The translations under genes and the position numbers were made by a program. DNA of 64,000 nucleotides, from assembly GCF_014639655.1 (NCBI RefSeq), contig NZ_BMGB01000001.1, positions 2,391,082-2,455,081 of the forward strand. The letters are read 5' to 3'. Below, in pieces: positions 51,569-60,731 of the stretch (the first letter of the stretch is position 1; each line of letters starts with the position of its first letter). The notes below the pieces were generated by a model. The model searched no databases and was not told the origin of the DNA. It saw nothing but the letters and a program-made list of their open reading frames with translations. The DNA comes from Conyzicola nivalis. GTDB lineage: Bacteria; Actinomycetota; Actinomycetes; Actinomycetales; Microbacteriaceae.

Positions 51569-52518
51569 TGGCTACCAAAAGAACCGGATTAGGCCGCGGA
51601 ATCGGCGCACTCATCCCGGTGAGCGAAGACTCGGCCGCGCAGCGGCCCGTGGATGTCTTTTTCCCGGCCGCCTCCGCAGAGAAGCAGGGACTCCTCGCGG
51701 TCCCGGGCGCACGACTGGCCAACCTGAGCCCCTCGGACATCGTGCCGAACTCGCAACAGCCCCGCACCGAGTTCCGCGACGAGGAACTGGCAGAACTCGT
51801 GGTGTCGATTCGCGAAATCGGCGTGCTGCAGCCCATCGTGGTGCGCCCGCTCGCGGGTGCGGTGGATGGAGGGCCCCAGTACGAGCTCATCATGGGTGAG
51901 CGTCGCTTGCGCGCGACGAAGCAGCTCGGACTCACCAGCATTCCCGCGGTGATCAAGAACACCGCCGACGAAGACATGCTGCGCGACGCGCTGCTGGAGA
52001 ACCTCCATCGCGCGAACCTCAACCCGCTCGAAGAAGCGTCTGCCTACCAGCAGCTCCTCGCCGACTTCGGGATCACGCAGGAACAGCTGGGCGAGCGCAT
52101 CGGCCGGTCGCGACCGCAGATCACCAACACGCTCCGTCTCCTGCGCCTGCCGGAGCCGATCCAGCGCCAGGTGGCGTCGGGCGTGCTCAGCGCGGGGCAC
52201 GCCCGCGCGATCTTGTCTGTGGGCGAGCCTGCGGCCATGGACCGTCTCGCCACGAAGATCGTGAACGAGGAGCTTTCGGTGCGCGCCGCGGAAGCAGCCG
52301 CGACTCAGGCCTCCCCCAAGCCCGCGAAAGCCAAGCCCGCGGCGGGCAAGCGGCAGGGCCAGCTGGACGAGATCGCCGAGGGCCTTGCCGACCGGCTGGA
52401 CACCCGGGTCAAAGTCACGCTCGGCGCGAGCAAGGGAACGATCGTGATCGACTTCGCGACCGTTGGCGACCTGAACCGCATTCTCGGCGAGCTCGGTCAA
52501 GAGGGTTTCCGCCGCTAG
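51568..52518 (+). CDS. parB: chromosome-partitioning protein ParB (Spo0J)
   Basis: 316 residues. N-terminal CTP-binding and parS-loading domain with IVPNSQQPRTEF, ELIMGERRLRATKQLG and LLENLHRANLNPLEEA; helix-turn-helix with ITQEQLGERIGRSRPQITNTLRLL; C-terminal dimerisation domain ending IVIDFATVGDLNRILGEL. The GERRLRA box that senses CTP is intact. ParB spreads from the four nearby parS sites. Confidence 0.96.
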   Translation: MATKRTGLGRGIGALIPVSEDSAAQRPVDVFFPAASAEKQGLLAVPGARLANLSPSDIVPNSQQPRTEFRDEELAELVVSIREIGVLQPIVVRPLAGAVDGGPQYELIMGERRLRATKQLGLTSIPAVIKNTADEDMLRDALLENLHRANLNPLEEASAYQQLLADFGITQEQLGERIGRSRPQITNTLRLLRLPEPIQRQVASGVLSAGHARAILSVGEPAAMDRLATKIVNEELSVRAAEAAATQASPKPAKAKPAAGKRQGQLDEIAEGLADRLDTRVKVTLGASKGTIVIDFATVGDLNRILGELGQEGFRR

Positions 52519-53477
52519 ATACTCGTTCGAGCCGGCCATGTTTCACGTGAAACATGGCGGGTTTTCGCGCGGAGGCTGCGGTCTTTCCGCGTGCTTTGTG
52601 CCGTGCCGGCTGTGGGGTTGTGTGGCGTCTCTGTGTGCCGGGAGCGGCGTTCCGGATAGTCCTCGGCGTTGAGGCCTCCATTAACAGGCGCAGACACCGC
52701 GCACGCCGGGTTCTGGGACCGAACAGGCCACGCCCTGGAACGCACTGGGGCCTGTCCCGGATGCCCTCCGCGCGGACCCTTGGGCGGCCATCCGCGGACC
52801 GGCTTCGCCGCGACTGCGGTTGTGGTGGGCCAGGCTCACAACTCCCAGGTGCCAAGTTGCCGCCGGTCGCTACTCCCCCGGGATCCTACTGAGGCGGACA
52901 GGCGCCGGGAGGCCCTGCGCCGCGTCGGAATGCAGGGCGCGAGACGATGGAAATTCCACGCGGGTCAGCCGCCTGCTCGTGTCCCTGAACAGGACCACGT
53001 TCCTCTTCTCAGGCGGTCGATCCTGTGGGACTGCGCGCTACGGTAGTCGCGCGCTCGTCGCGAGTGGAGGCTCGGCATCGTGAGCCGCGGAGTGCTCGTC
53101 GGTACCGAAGCGGTGACAAGGGGGGCTTGTCGGAGTCGGCTACGCGACGTCGCTGGTGACGTCGTGGCGGGAGGCTCCGCCCGGGCCCCCACCGAGTTGA
53201 GCGGAGGTAACGATGCGACGGCGCTACTGTCGTCGCAACACCCGCCCCTCGATCGCGGCCGCCGCGCATTTTCGACCCGAATCGGCAAAATGGCTCTGAG
53301 CGGACGAACTCGGCGATTTTCACCGCTGAACAGTCTCGGCCCGTCAGGAGCGATTCTGAGCGATTCCGACCATTTCGGAGAGCTCGTCGGGAGCACCCGA
53401 ATTTCCTAGAGCGTCGGCTTAAAACTACCCGCTGATCAGGGTTTTCGGCGAGGCCGAACGCAACGTTTCACGTGAAA
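52519..53477. other. 959-bp gene-free stretch next to parS sites
   Basis: No frame on either strand shows a ribosome site plus plausible protein; translations are Arg/Ala/Pro-rich junk. No tRNA, terminator with T-run or tandem repeat was seen. It is flanked by parS sites 3 and 4 and is the longest empty stretch in the window. Confidence 0.6.
52539..52554. other. parS site 3 (perfect TGTTTCACGTGAAACA)
   Basis: Perfect 16-bp consensus inside a longer palindrome (52535-52558) that begins GCCA and ends TGGC. It lies 20 bp after parB. Confidence 0.96.
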
Positions 53478-53479
53478 CT
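53464..53479. other. parS site 4 (CGTTTCACGTGAAACT)
   Basis: 14-bp consensus core; overlaps the stop codon of the ATP-grasp ligase gene on the minus strand. Confidence 0.92.
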
Positions 53480-54440
53480 AGTCGCGAGCCTCGTTTACGG
53501 CCGCTTCAGCAAGGGCGTAGTAGACCCATCCGACGTCGTGCCCGGCCGCCTCGAGGGCCAACGGGAAGAGCGATGTCTCGGTCAGGCCGGGAAGGGTGCT
53601 CGCCTCGAGGAACCACGGAGTGCCGGCGGCGTCGACGATGAGGTCGATGCGGGAGATGTGTCGGAGACCGAGCGCGGTGTGAGCCGTGATCGCCACTTCG
53701 GCGGCACGGGCCGCGACCTCGTCGCTGATGCGCGCCGGGGCGTAGAAGCGGGTCTCCCCCGCCGTATACCGAGCCTCGAACGAGTAGACACCCGAGACCG
53801 GTTCGATCTCGATGGCCGGGAGGGCGACCGGCCCGTCGCCGGTGTCGATGATGCTGACGGCGATCTCGACGCCGACGATCTTCTGCTCGATGAGCGCGAC
53901 GTCGGAGTACGTGTAGGCGTTAACCATCGCGCGCGGCAGCTCCTCGGCCGTGTCGACGATGCTGACGCCCTGGGCCGATCCGCCCTGGGCCGGCTTCACG
54001 ACGACGGGCACGGGCAAGTCGGTCGAGATGATGCCGAGCACGGCACCGGCGCCGAGTTCGCGGAACGTGTCGCGCGGAAGGGTGATCGACTGGGGCGTCG
54101 GTACCCCGGCGCGCGAGACAATGACCTTCGCGGTCGGTTTGTCCCAGGCGAGGCGTGACGCGTCGGACTTCGATCCGACGAAGGGGATTCCCAGATAGTC
54201 GAGGAGGCCGCGCAGTGCGCCGTCCTCGCCGCTGGCGCCGTGGAGCGCCGGCCAGATGACGTCGGGGCGGCTGCTCTCGAGATACTCGAGCAACGTGGCA
54301 TCCGGATCTTTCATCACGACATCGATGCCGTGGTGGGCGAGGCTGTCGGAAACGCGCCGACCGGAACGCAGCGAGACGTCGCGTTCGTGCGAGAGTCCCC
54401 CGGCGAGAACGACGATGGTACGCGGAGTTGAGTCAGTCAT
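53478..54440 (-). CDS. ATP-grasp ligase of the D-alanine-D-alanine ligase family
   Basis: 320 residues: N-terminal VVLAGGLSHERDVSLRSG, the Gly-rich ATP-grasp loop VVVKPAQGGSAQGVSIV, and the metal/substrate motif ISRIDLIVDAAGTPWFLEAST followed by LPGLTETS (Ddl usually has N-x-x-P-G). The ligand pocket sequence HGASGEDGALRGLLDYLGIPFVG is Ddl-like. It may be a second Ddl or a related dipeptide ligase; Ddl enzymes normally show EINT-x-PG where this has EAST-LPG, so the substrate is less certain. It follows the aminotransferase by 9 bp. Confidence 0.85.
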   Translation of the reverse strand: MTDSTPRTIVVLAGGLSHERDVSLRSGRRVSDSLAHHGIDVVMKDPDATLLEYLESSRPDVIWPALHGASGEDGALRGLLDYLGIPFVGSKSDASRLAWDKPTAKVIVSRAGVPTPQSITLPRDTFRELGAGAVLGIISTDLPVPVVVKPAQGGSAQGVSIVDTAEELPRAMVNAYTYSDVALIEQKIVGVEIAVSIIDTGDGPVALPAIEIEPVSGVYSFEARYTAGETRFYAPARISDEVAARAAEVAITAHTALGLRHISRIDLIVDAAGTPWFLEASTLPGLTETSLFPLALEAAGHDVGWVYYALAEAAVNEARD

Positions 54441-54449
54441 GGTGGTGCC

Positions 54450-55778
54450 CTAGTCGATGTTCGGCGGCGGGCTCGTGACCCGGTCGGTGGACTTGATCGT
54501 CTCGAGCTGGCCGGTGCCGGCGAAGGTCTCGAGCAGTTCGGTCTCGCCGTTGATCACCTTGGTGAGGCGCCGCACGCCGAGACGGATGGCGTCTGAGGTG
54601 GGGTAGCAGAACGAGAGCCGGATGTTGTGCCGCCCGCCGCCGTCGGCGAAAAAGGCCGTACCGGGCGTGTAGGCGACGAGCTCCTTGACGGCGCGCGGGA
54701 GCATCGCCTTCGAGTCGAGGTGCTCGGGCAGCGTGAGCCAAACGTAGAACCCGCCATTCGGGTCTGTCCAGGTCAGGTCGGGCAGGTGCTCCTTTAAAGA
54801 GCCGACCAGAGCCTCTTTACGTTCGCGATAGATGGAGCGGAAGGTGTCGATCTGACCGCGCCAATCGGATGCACCGAAGTACGAAGTGATCACATTCTGG
54901 GTAAACGTACTCGGCGAGAGCACCGCGGACTCGTTGGCCAGGATGAGCTTTTCGCGGATGGCGTGGGGCGCCACGGCCCAGCCGACACGCAGTCCTGGCG
55001 CGAACGTCTTCGAGAAGGTTCCGAGGTAGATGATGCCGTCGGTGTCGACCGAGCGCATCGCCTGGGGCGGCGGGCCGTCGAAGTAGAGGAGCCCGTAGGG
55101 GTTGTCTTCGAGGATCAGGATGTTGTTCGACCGCGCGATCTCGATGATCTCGAGGCGGCGCTCCCAGCTGAGCGTGACGCCGGCCGGGTTGTGGAAGTTG
55201 GGGATCAGATAGAGGAACTTGATCGTCTTGCCCGCCGCGCGCGTGCGCACGATGGTCTCACGCAGCGACTCGGGCACCATGCCGTCGTCGTCGGTCGCGA
55301 CGTGGATCACATCGGCCTGGTACGAGCGGAACACGCCGATCGCGCCGACGTAGCTCGGGCTTTCGGCGAGGATGACGTCGCCCTTGTCGATGAACAGCTT
55401 GGTGACGAGGTCGAGTGCTTGCTGCGACCCGGTGGTGACGACCACGTCGTCGACGCTCGCGCGGATGCCCTCGAGGGCCATGACCTCGAGGATCTGCTCG
55501 CGGATGGCCGGTGTGCCCTGGCCCGAACCGTACTGCAGTGCCTCGGGACCGTGGTCGCGCATCACGCGCTCGAGGGCGCCGCTGACCAGCTCGGGCGGGA
55601 GGGCCGACACGAAGGGCATGCCGCCGGCGAGCGAAACGACCTCGGGGCGGGAGGCGACGGCGAACAGGGCTCGGACCTCGGAGGCGCTGAGGCCGGCCGT
55701 GCGGTCGGCGTAGTGGCCGTACCAAGGGTCGAGGTTGTTTCCCGTGTTCGTTCCCGGTGTCGGGCCCTGTGCAGTCAT
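54450..55778 (-). CDS. PLP-dependent aminotransferase, MocR/LysN-like fold type I
   Basis: 442 residues. Schiff-base lysine in GTFSKTFAPGLRVGW, PLP phosphate contacts in TTGSQQALDL, and NPAG in PNFHNPAGVTLS. The sequence fits the 2-aminoadipate / aromatic aminotransferase group without the MocR DNA-binding domain. The gene in this position (between trxA and parAB) is common in Microbacteriaceae-like genomes. An amino acid substrate is likely; which one is unknown. C-terminal 30 residues are a flexible tail. Confidence 0.9.
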   Translation of the reverse strand: MTAQGPTPGTNTGNNLDPWYGHYADRTAGLSASEVRALFAVASRPEVVSLAGGMPFVSALPPELVSGALERVMRDHGPEALQYGSGQGTPAIREQILEVMALEGIRASVDDVVVTTGSQQALDLVTKLFIDKGDVILAESPSYVGAIGVFRSYQADVIHVATDDDGMVPESLRETIVRTRAAGKTIKFLYLIPNFHNPAGVTLSWERRLEIIEIARSNNILILEDNPYGLLYFDGPPPQAMRSVDTDGIIYLGTFSKTFAPGLRVGWAVAPHAIREKLILANESAVLSPSTFTQNVITSYFGASDWRGQIDTFRSIYRERKEALVGSLKEHLPDLTWTDPNGGFYVWLTLPEHLDSKAMLPRAVKELVAYTPGTAFFADGGGRHNIRLSFCYPTSDAIRLGVRRLTKVINGETELLETFAGTGQLETIKSTDRVTSPPPNID

Positions 55779-55847
55779 GAAGAATTCCCGTTCGATCGTC
55801 GTTCAAGGATATGGGGTGCGGCAGTGAAGCCACGTAGATACAGAAAA

Positions 55848-55878
55848 AGCCCCGCCCGAGAGTGTCTCGGGCGGGGCT
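55848..55878 (-). terminator. rho-independent terminator after trxA
   Basis: 14-bp perfect stem AGCCCCGCCCGAGA / TCTCGGGCGGGGCT with a 3-base loop, followed on the minus strand by TTTTTC. It follows the trxA stop by 15 bp. Confidence 0.92.
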
Positions 55879-55893
55879 CCTGATCGCGAGTGG

Positions 55894-56220
55894 TTACGCG
55901 AGGAACTCCGCCAGGTCGGCCTCGATGGCCGGCTTGGGCTTGGCGCCGATGATGGTCTTGACGACCTCGCCGCCCTTGAAGACCTTCATCGCGGGGATGG
56001 AGGTGATCTGGTACTTCATGGCGATCTCGGGGTTGTCGTCGACGTTGAGCTTGACGATCTTGATCTTCGAGGAGTGCTCCGAGGCGATCTGGTCGAGGAT
56101 CGGGGAGACCGCGCGACACGGGCCGCACCACTCGGCCCAGAAGTCCACCATGATGGTGTCTTCGGAGTTGAGGACCTGGTCGGTGAAGGTGGCGTCGGTG
56201 ACGTCGAGAGCAGTAGACAT
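55894..56220 (-). CDS. trxA: thioredoxin
   Basis: 108 residues with the active site WCGPC at 31-35 (DFWAEWCGPCRAVSP), cis-Pro loop ITSIPAMKVFKGG and a canonical fold length. It reduces protein disulfides and is recharged by TrxB, encoded 39 bp upstream on the same strand. A strong terminator ends the pair. Confidence 0.97.
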   Translation of the reverse strand: MSTALDVTDATFTDQVLNSEDTIMVDFWAEWCGPCRAVSPILDQIASEHSSKIKIVKLNVDDNPEIAMKYQITSIPAMKVFKGGEVVKTIIGAKPKPAIEADLAEFLA

Positions 56221-56259
56221 TACTTTCCTTACTTTTCGAGTGGGTGCAGGAGCCGAGAG

Positions 56260-57252
56260 TTAGACGGCTACCGGTTCTGCAGCGGTGTCGGTGACCATGG
56301 AGGCCTGGACCGCCGAGTCAACGAGGTCTTTGGGGAGCGATGCGAGGTAGTGCTCGGCATCGAGAGCCGCGACGGTTCCGGATGCCGCGGCCGTGACGGC
56401 CTGACGGTAGGTGGGGTCGATCACGTCGCCGGCCGCGAACACGCCGGTGAGGTTGGTGCGCGACGTGCGACCCTGTACCGCGATGGTGCCCTCGATGGTG
56501 AGGTCGAGCTGACCGTGCACGAGGTGCGTACGCGGGTCGGCGCCGATGGCGATGAACAGTCCGCTGAGGTTCAGCGTCGTCTCGCTGCCGTCGACCGTGT
56601 CGATGAGGCCGACGCCGTTCACGAGACCCTCTCCGTAGATGTGGGCGACCTCTTTGTTCCAGAGGAACTCGATCTTCGGGTCGGAGAATGCGCGGTCCTG
56701 CATGACCTTGGAGGCCCGCAGCGAGTCTTTGCGGTGGATGACGTAGACCTTGTCGGCGAAGCGGGTGAGGAACGTGGCCTCCTCCATCGCGGAGTCGCCT
56801 CCACCGACCACGGCGATGGTCTTCTTGCGGAAGAAGAATCCGTCGCAGGTGGCGCACCAGGAGACGCCCTGGCCGCTGAGGCGTTCTTCGTCTTCGAGGC
56901 CGAGCTTGCGGTAGGCGGAACCGGTCGCGAAAATCACGGAGAGACCCTCGTGCACGTCTCCGTTGCCGAGGGTGACCGTCTTGACCTGGCCGGTGAGGTC
57001 GAGCGAGACCACGTCGTCGAGAACCACCTCGGTGCCGAAGCGCTCTGCCTGGGCCTGCATGGCGAGCATCAGGTCGGGGCCCTGGATACCCGCGGGGAAC
57101 CCGGGGAAGTTGTCGACCTCGGTGGTCTTCATGAGTTCGCCGCCGGCTTCGACCGAGCTCGCGATGAGCAGGGGAGCCAGGTTGGCGCGGGCCGCATAAA
57201 TGGCAGCCGTGTAACCGGCGGGGCCGGAGCCGATGATGATTACTTGACGCAC
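56260..57252 (-). CDS. trxB: thioredoxin-disulfide reductase
   Basis: 330 residues from a GTG (VRQVIIIGSGPAGYTA) behind AAAGGAG. FAD motif GSGPAGYTAA at 8-17, redox centre C133-A-T-C136 (WCATCDGFF), NADPH motif VGGGDSAMEEA and the C-terminal FAD contact GVFAAGDVIDPTYRQ. It passes NADPH electrons to TrxA. No sigM gene lies between it and murJ, unlike in mycobacteria and streptomycetes; the spacer to murJ is 80 bp. Confidence 0.96.
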   Translation of the reverse strand: MRQVIIIGSGPAGYTAAIYAARANLAPLLIASSVEAGGELMKTTEVDNFPGFPAGIQGPDLMLAMQAQAERFGTEVVLDDVVSLDLTGQVKTVTLGNGDVHEGLSVIFATGSAYRKLGLEDEERLSGQGVSWCATCDGFFFRKKTIAVVGGGDSAMEEATFLTRFADKVYVIHRKDSLRASKVMQDRAFSDPKIEFLWNKEVAHIYGEGLVNGVGLIDTVDGSETTLNLSGLFIAIGADPRTHLVHGQLDLTIEGTIAVQGRTSRTNLTGVFAAGDVIDPTYRQAVTAAASGTVAALDAEHYLASLPKDLVDSAVQASMVTDTAAEPVAV

Positions 57253-57332
57253 GAACGTCTCCTTTGTGCTTGCAGTAGCCGGTATAACCAATCCTACGTG
57301 CAGCCTATTCCGGGCTACCGGGACGGACGGGG

Positions 57333-58985
57333 TCAGCCGCGCCCGCGCAGGCGCCGCACGACCGGTCGCACGGCCTCGCCGAGTTCCGGGTTGCGGAAGG
57401 CGACGAGCACGCCCGCATAGACAAGGGCCATCACTCCCCCGATCACCACCATCGACACCAGCGCGGTGAACCAGTCGGACACCGCGAAACCACCGTCGGT
57501 GGTTACACCCATCGCGGACGCGAGGAGCGCACCCACCGCGGCGGTAGGCAGCGCCGCCAGCAGGAAGGTGGCGTACCGGCGCAGTATCCGGGCGGCGTCG
57601 ATGCGCTGGAGACGTCTGCGCAGCATGACCGCGGCGACGACCGCCTGCGCCGAACCAGCTATGGAGGTTACGGCGGCGATGCCCACCGCGATCCACTCCC
57701 GTTCGAACCCGGACACCACGAGGGCACCCAAGACGAACAGGGCAGATTGGAACACCTGCAGGAAGAACGGGGTGCGGGTGTCGCCGAGCGAGTAGAAGGT
57801 GCGCTGGATCAGGAACAGGATGCTGAACGGCACGAGCCCGACGAGGTAGGCGATCACCACGTACCCCATCTGCTGCACGTCGTCGAAGTCGTTGTCGAAG
57901 ACCGCGCTGAAGGGGAAGGCGAGCACGATCAGCCCGGCGGACGCGAAGACCATGATGAGCCCGATCGACCGCATCGAGGCGGAGAAGTCGGCGCGCACGC
58001 CGTCCAGGTTGCCCTCGTGCGCGTGCGTCGACATGCGGGTGTAATAGGCGGTCGCGATCGACACGGCGACGATCGAGTGCGGCAGCATAAAGATCAGCCA
58101 GGAGAGGCCGAGCACCCGCACGGACGCGTCGCCGCTTCCGCCGGCCTGAGATGCCACGTTGCTCTGGACGATACCCGCGAGCTGGGTGATCACGATCATG
58201 CCGAACACCCAGGAGGCGGCCTTGCCGGTCGCCCCGAGGCCGACACCGCGCCAGTGGAAGTCGGGCCGGTAGGTCAGCCCTGCGCGGCGCCAGAACCAGA
58301 AGAGGCCGAGACCCTGCACCGCGATGCCGAGCGTGGCCGACCCGGCAAGCAGGGTGATCATGGGTGCCGTCCACGTCGACGCGTCGGTGTGCGCCGGGTC
58401 TCCCCCGAAGGCGACGATGAACACGACCATGCCGGCGATCGCGACGAGGTTGTTGAGCACCGGGGTCCAGGTGAACGGACCGAAGATCTTGCGGGCGTTG
58501 AGAACCTCGCCGAGCAGGCTGTAGATGGCGTAGAAGAGCACCTGAGGCAGGCACCAGTAGGCGAAGGCGGTTGCCAACGCGATCTCGTCGGGCGAGAGGC
58601 CGCGCGAGCCGTCGCTCGACTGCTGGGAATACAGGTCGACGAGCAGCGGGGCCGCGATCGTGGCTATCACGGCGGCCAGGACGAACACGGCGAGACCGAG
58701 GGTGACGAGCCGGTTGATGAAGCGTTGGCCGCCGTCGTCGTGCATGCCGGCCTTGACGATCTGCGGCACGAGCACCGCGCTGAGCAGGCCGCCGGCGATG
58801 ATCGCGTAGATGTTGTTGGGCAGCTGGTTGGCTATGGCGAAGGTGTCGGCGCCGGCTCCGGTGGTGCCGATGGCCTGGGCGAGAACCGCCGCACTGACGA
58901 AACCGAGTATGCGGGAGACGATCGTGCCCGACGCGAGAAGCGCCGACGCGCGTCCGAGCCCCCCACCGGCATCCGTCTTCGTCAC
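57333..58985 (-). CDS. murJ: lipid II flippase MurJ (MviN)
   Basis: 550 residues from a GTG overlapping the upstream stop (GTGA). MviN-family core with fourteen helices; landmarks are SRILGFVSAAVLAQAIG, ADTFAIANQLPNNIYAIIAGGLLSA (helix 2 region, about 35-60) and FGASDASVRVL-like loops. MurJ moves lipid II across the membrane for wall synthesis. The cytoplasmic C-terminal kinase-like domain of mycobacterial MviN is missing; the protein stops shortly after helix 14 with RRLRGRG. Confidence 0.93.
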   Translation of the reverse strand: MTKTDAGGGLGRASALLASGTIVSRILGFVSAAVLAQAIGTTGAGADTFAIANQLPNNIYAIIAGGLLSAVLVPQIVKAGMHDDGGQRFINRLVTLGLAVFVLAAVIATIAAPLLVDLYSQQSSDGSRGLSPDEIALATAFAYWCLPQVLFYAIYSLLGEVLNARKIFGPFTWTPVLNNLVAIAGMVVFIVAFGGDPAHTDASTWTAPMITLLAGSATLGIAVQGLGLFWFWRRAGLTYRPDFHWRGVGLGATGKAASWVFGMIVITQLAGIVQSNVASQAGGSGDASVRVLGLSWLIFMLPHSIVAVSIATAYYTRMSTHAHEGNLDGVRADFSASMRSIGLIMVFASAGLIVLAFPFSAVFDNDFDDVQQMGYVVIAYLVGLVPFSILFLIQRTFYSLGDTRTPFFLQVFQSALFVLGALVVSGFEREWIAVGIAAVTSIAGSAQAVVAAVMLRRRLQRIDAARILRRYATFLLAALPTAAVGALLASAMGVTTDGGFAVSDWFTALVSMVVIGGVMALVYAGVLVAFRNPELGEAVRPVVRRLRGRG

Positions 58986-60676
58986 TCGGACTCGTCCACT
59001 GGGGCGTTTCCGGCGGCGCGCTCCCTGCGGGCGCGGCTGCGGCGCACCACGAGCCTGGCGATGCCGAACCCGAAAACGCCGACGACGAACACCCCGAGGG
59101 CGACGGTGATCGGCGTCTCCCAGCCGGCGTAGACGCTGATGCTGACGGTGGTCGGCGTGCCGATCCTGTCGCCGGTCGGACTCGAGATCGAGATGGAGAT
59201 CACGGCCGTGCCATTGGAGAGCGACTGCGCGGGCACGGCGGCGCGCTTCTGCGACTCCGGTTCGATCGTTAGGGGAACGGGCGACTGTTCGATCGCCAGT
59301 AACGGGGTGGGCGCGGTCACGTCGATGTTGACGTTGACCGGTTGGTTCAACTCGTTCGTCACCGTGATGTAGAGCGAGCCGCGGTCGGCGATAAGCGTTA
59401 TCGGACTGCTCTGCACGACGCGCACCGAATCGTGCAGGGCGACCGACTCGGATTCGAAGAGCGCGAGAGCGCTGCCCCAGCCACCGGGGTAGGAGTACCA
59501 GGCGTTCGACATGGTCGCGAGCATGCGCAGCCGTCGTTCTCCGGTGATGAGTTCGGGATTCTCGGCGACGGAGGCGAAGGCCGCGTCGGATGCCTCGGTG
59601 GTCAGCAACGTCTGGGCGGCCCTCACACGCTCGGGGCTCTGCGGACGGTCGGTGATCGTGGCGTCGCCGCGCGCGGAGTCGAGCACGGACGAGAACGACG
59701 CGAGGTCGCTGCTGGGGAGCGCGTCGATGGCGGCGAGGGTCGAGCGCAGCCGGCTGGCCGTGCCGAGGCTGGTGCGGTCGACGGCGAGCACGATGGCTGC
59801 TCCCCCGGCGTCGCCCTCGGCAGCGCTGGCGTCGACGGCCGGCTGCAGCAGGGCCACGGCGGACTCCCACTGCTGCATGGTTTCTGCGTCGATCGCGTCG
59901 CCGAAGAGCTGCGAGAGCCCGTCGTCGGTGGTGACAGCCGAGAGGCTTCCGAGGGAGGCCATGGCCTTCGACCGGTCGGTGCGCTCGATGTTGCCCGAGT
60001 TGACGATGGTGGTGTTGAAGCCACTCGACACCATCGTGGCGAGGTCGCTCGTGATCACGGTGTCTGCGACCGGCCACACGATGGCCGGCACCGTGTAGTC
60101 CCAGGAGAGCAGCGATTGGGCGGTCGGAAGGCTCGGCGCGGTCCCCCGGGGCGGCTCGGTGGGCTCGGGATCGGGGGTGGCGGTGGGGGTTTCGGCCGGG
60201 GGCGTAGCGAAGAGCGTCGGGTCGATCGCGAAATCGAACGAGTTCGGCGCGATCACCGAGGAGGCGCCGGCCTGGAGGCCGACGGTGACGTCGGTGTCGG
60301 CGTAGGTGAGGGAGAAGGTCTCGTTGGGCGCCTGGGACAGCCGGCTCAGCCAGTCGAGGGCCGACTGCGGCGCCGACGTGCCCAGCACACGGATAGACGC
60401 CAGGATCATCGGGTCGATAGCGATGGCCGCCGACGTGTCGATCACGGCGTCGAGGTCGCGGGTGAGCGCGCCGGTCGGCGAGGTGTATCCGGCGAGGGCC
60501 TCGGCGCTGATCAGGGCGGTGCGGGTCTCGGGGGTGGTGAGCGGGAAGACCGTGGCGACGCGCGCGACACCCGCGGGATCGCCGGGGGCCGCGTTCGCGG
60601 CCGCGGGCACGCCGAGGGCCAGTGCCAATAGGGCGACGAGGCCGCCGACTACGGCTTTCAGGGGTCTTATCGGCAC
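58982..60676 (-). CDS. DUF6049 family secreted membrane protein
   Basis: 564 residues from a GTG (VPIRPLKAVVGGL) with a GGGAG ribosome site. A signal peptide (LVALLALALGVPAAANA) is followed by a large extracytoplasmic region and a C-terminal membrane helix (VALGVFVVGVFGFGIARLVV) with a basic cytosolic tail. The overall plan (signal, large ectodomain, Ig-like end, anchor) and its coupling to murJ are the marks of the actinobacterial DUF6049 group, seen also in mycobacteria upstream of mviN. Probable accessory factor for wall synthesis; function not established. Confidence 0.88.
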   Translation of the reverse strand: MPIRPLKAVVGGLVALLALALGVPAAANAAPGDPAGVARVATVFPLTTPETRTALISAEALAGYTSPTGALTRDLDAVIDTSAAIAIDPMILASIRVLGTSAPQSALDWLSRLSQAPNETFSLTYADTDVTVGLQAGASSVIAPNSFDFAIDPTLFATPPAETPTATPDPEPTEPPRGTAPSLPTAQSLLSWDYTVPAIVWPVADTVITSDLATMVSSGFNTTIVNSGNIERTDRSKAMASLGSLSAVTTDDGLSQLFGDAIDAETMQQWESAVALLQPAVDASAAEGDAGGAAIVLAVDRTSLGTASRLRSTLAAIDALPSSDLASFSSVLDSARGDATITDRPQSPERVRAAQTLLTTEASDAAFASVAENPELITGERRLRMLATMSNAWYSYPGGWGSALALFESESVALHDSVRVVQSSPITLIADRGSLYITVTNELNQPVNVNIDVTAPTPLLAIEQSPVPLTIEPESQKRAAVPAQSLSNGTAVISISISSPTGDRIGTPTTVSISVYAGWETPITVALGVFVVGVFGFGIARLVVRRSRARRERAAGNAPVDESE

Positions 60677-60731
60677 GGGCGAACTCCCGAAGATCCCTTG
60701 GCCGTCATGGGGAGAGTCTATTCTCTTGGCT

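Noticed and set aside
52554-53409. Several 100-125-residue frames in the parB-ligase gap
   Set aside because: Arg/Pro/Gly-rich, no convincing ribosome site, no motif; treated as non-coding.
58986-60077. N-terminal extension of murJ to 914 residues
   Set aside because: It reads through the DUF6049 gene in the wrong frame; the GTG at 58985 coupled to the upstream stop is the natural start.
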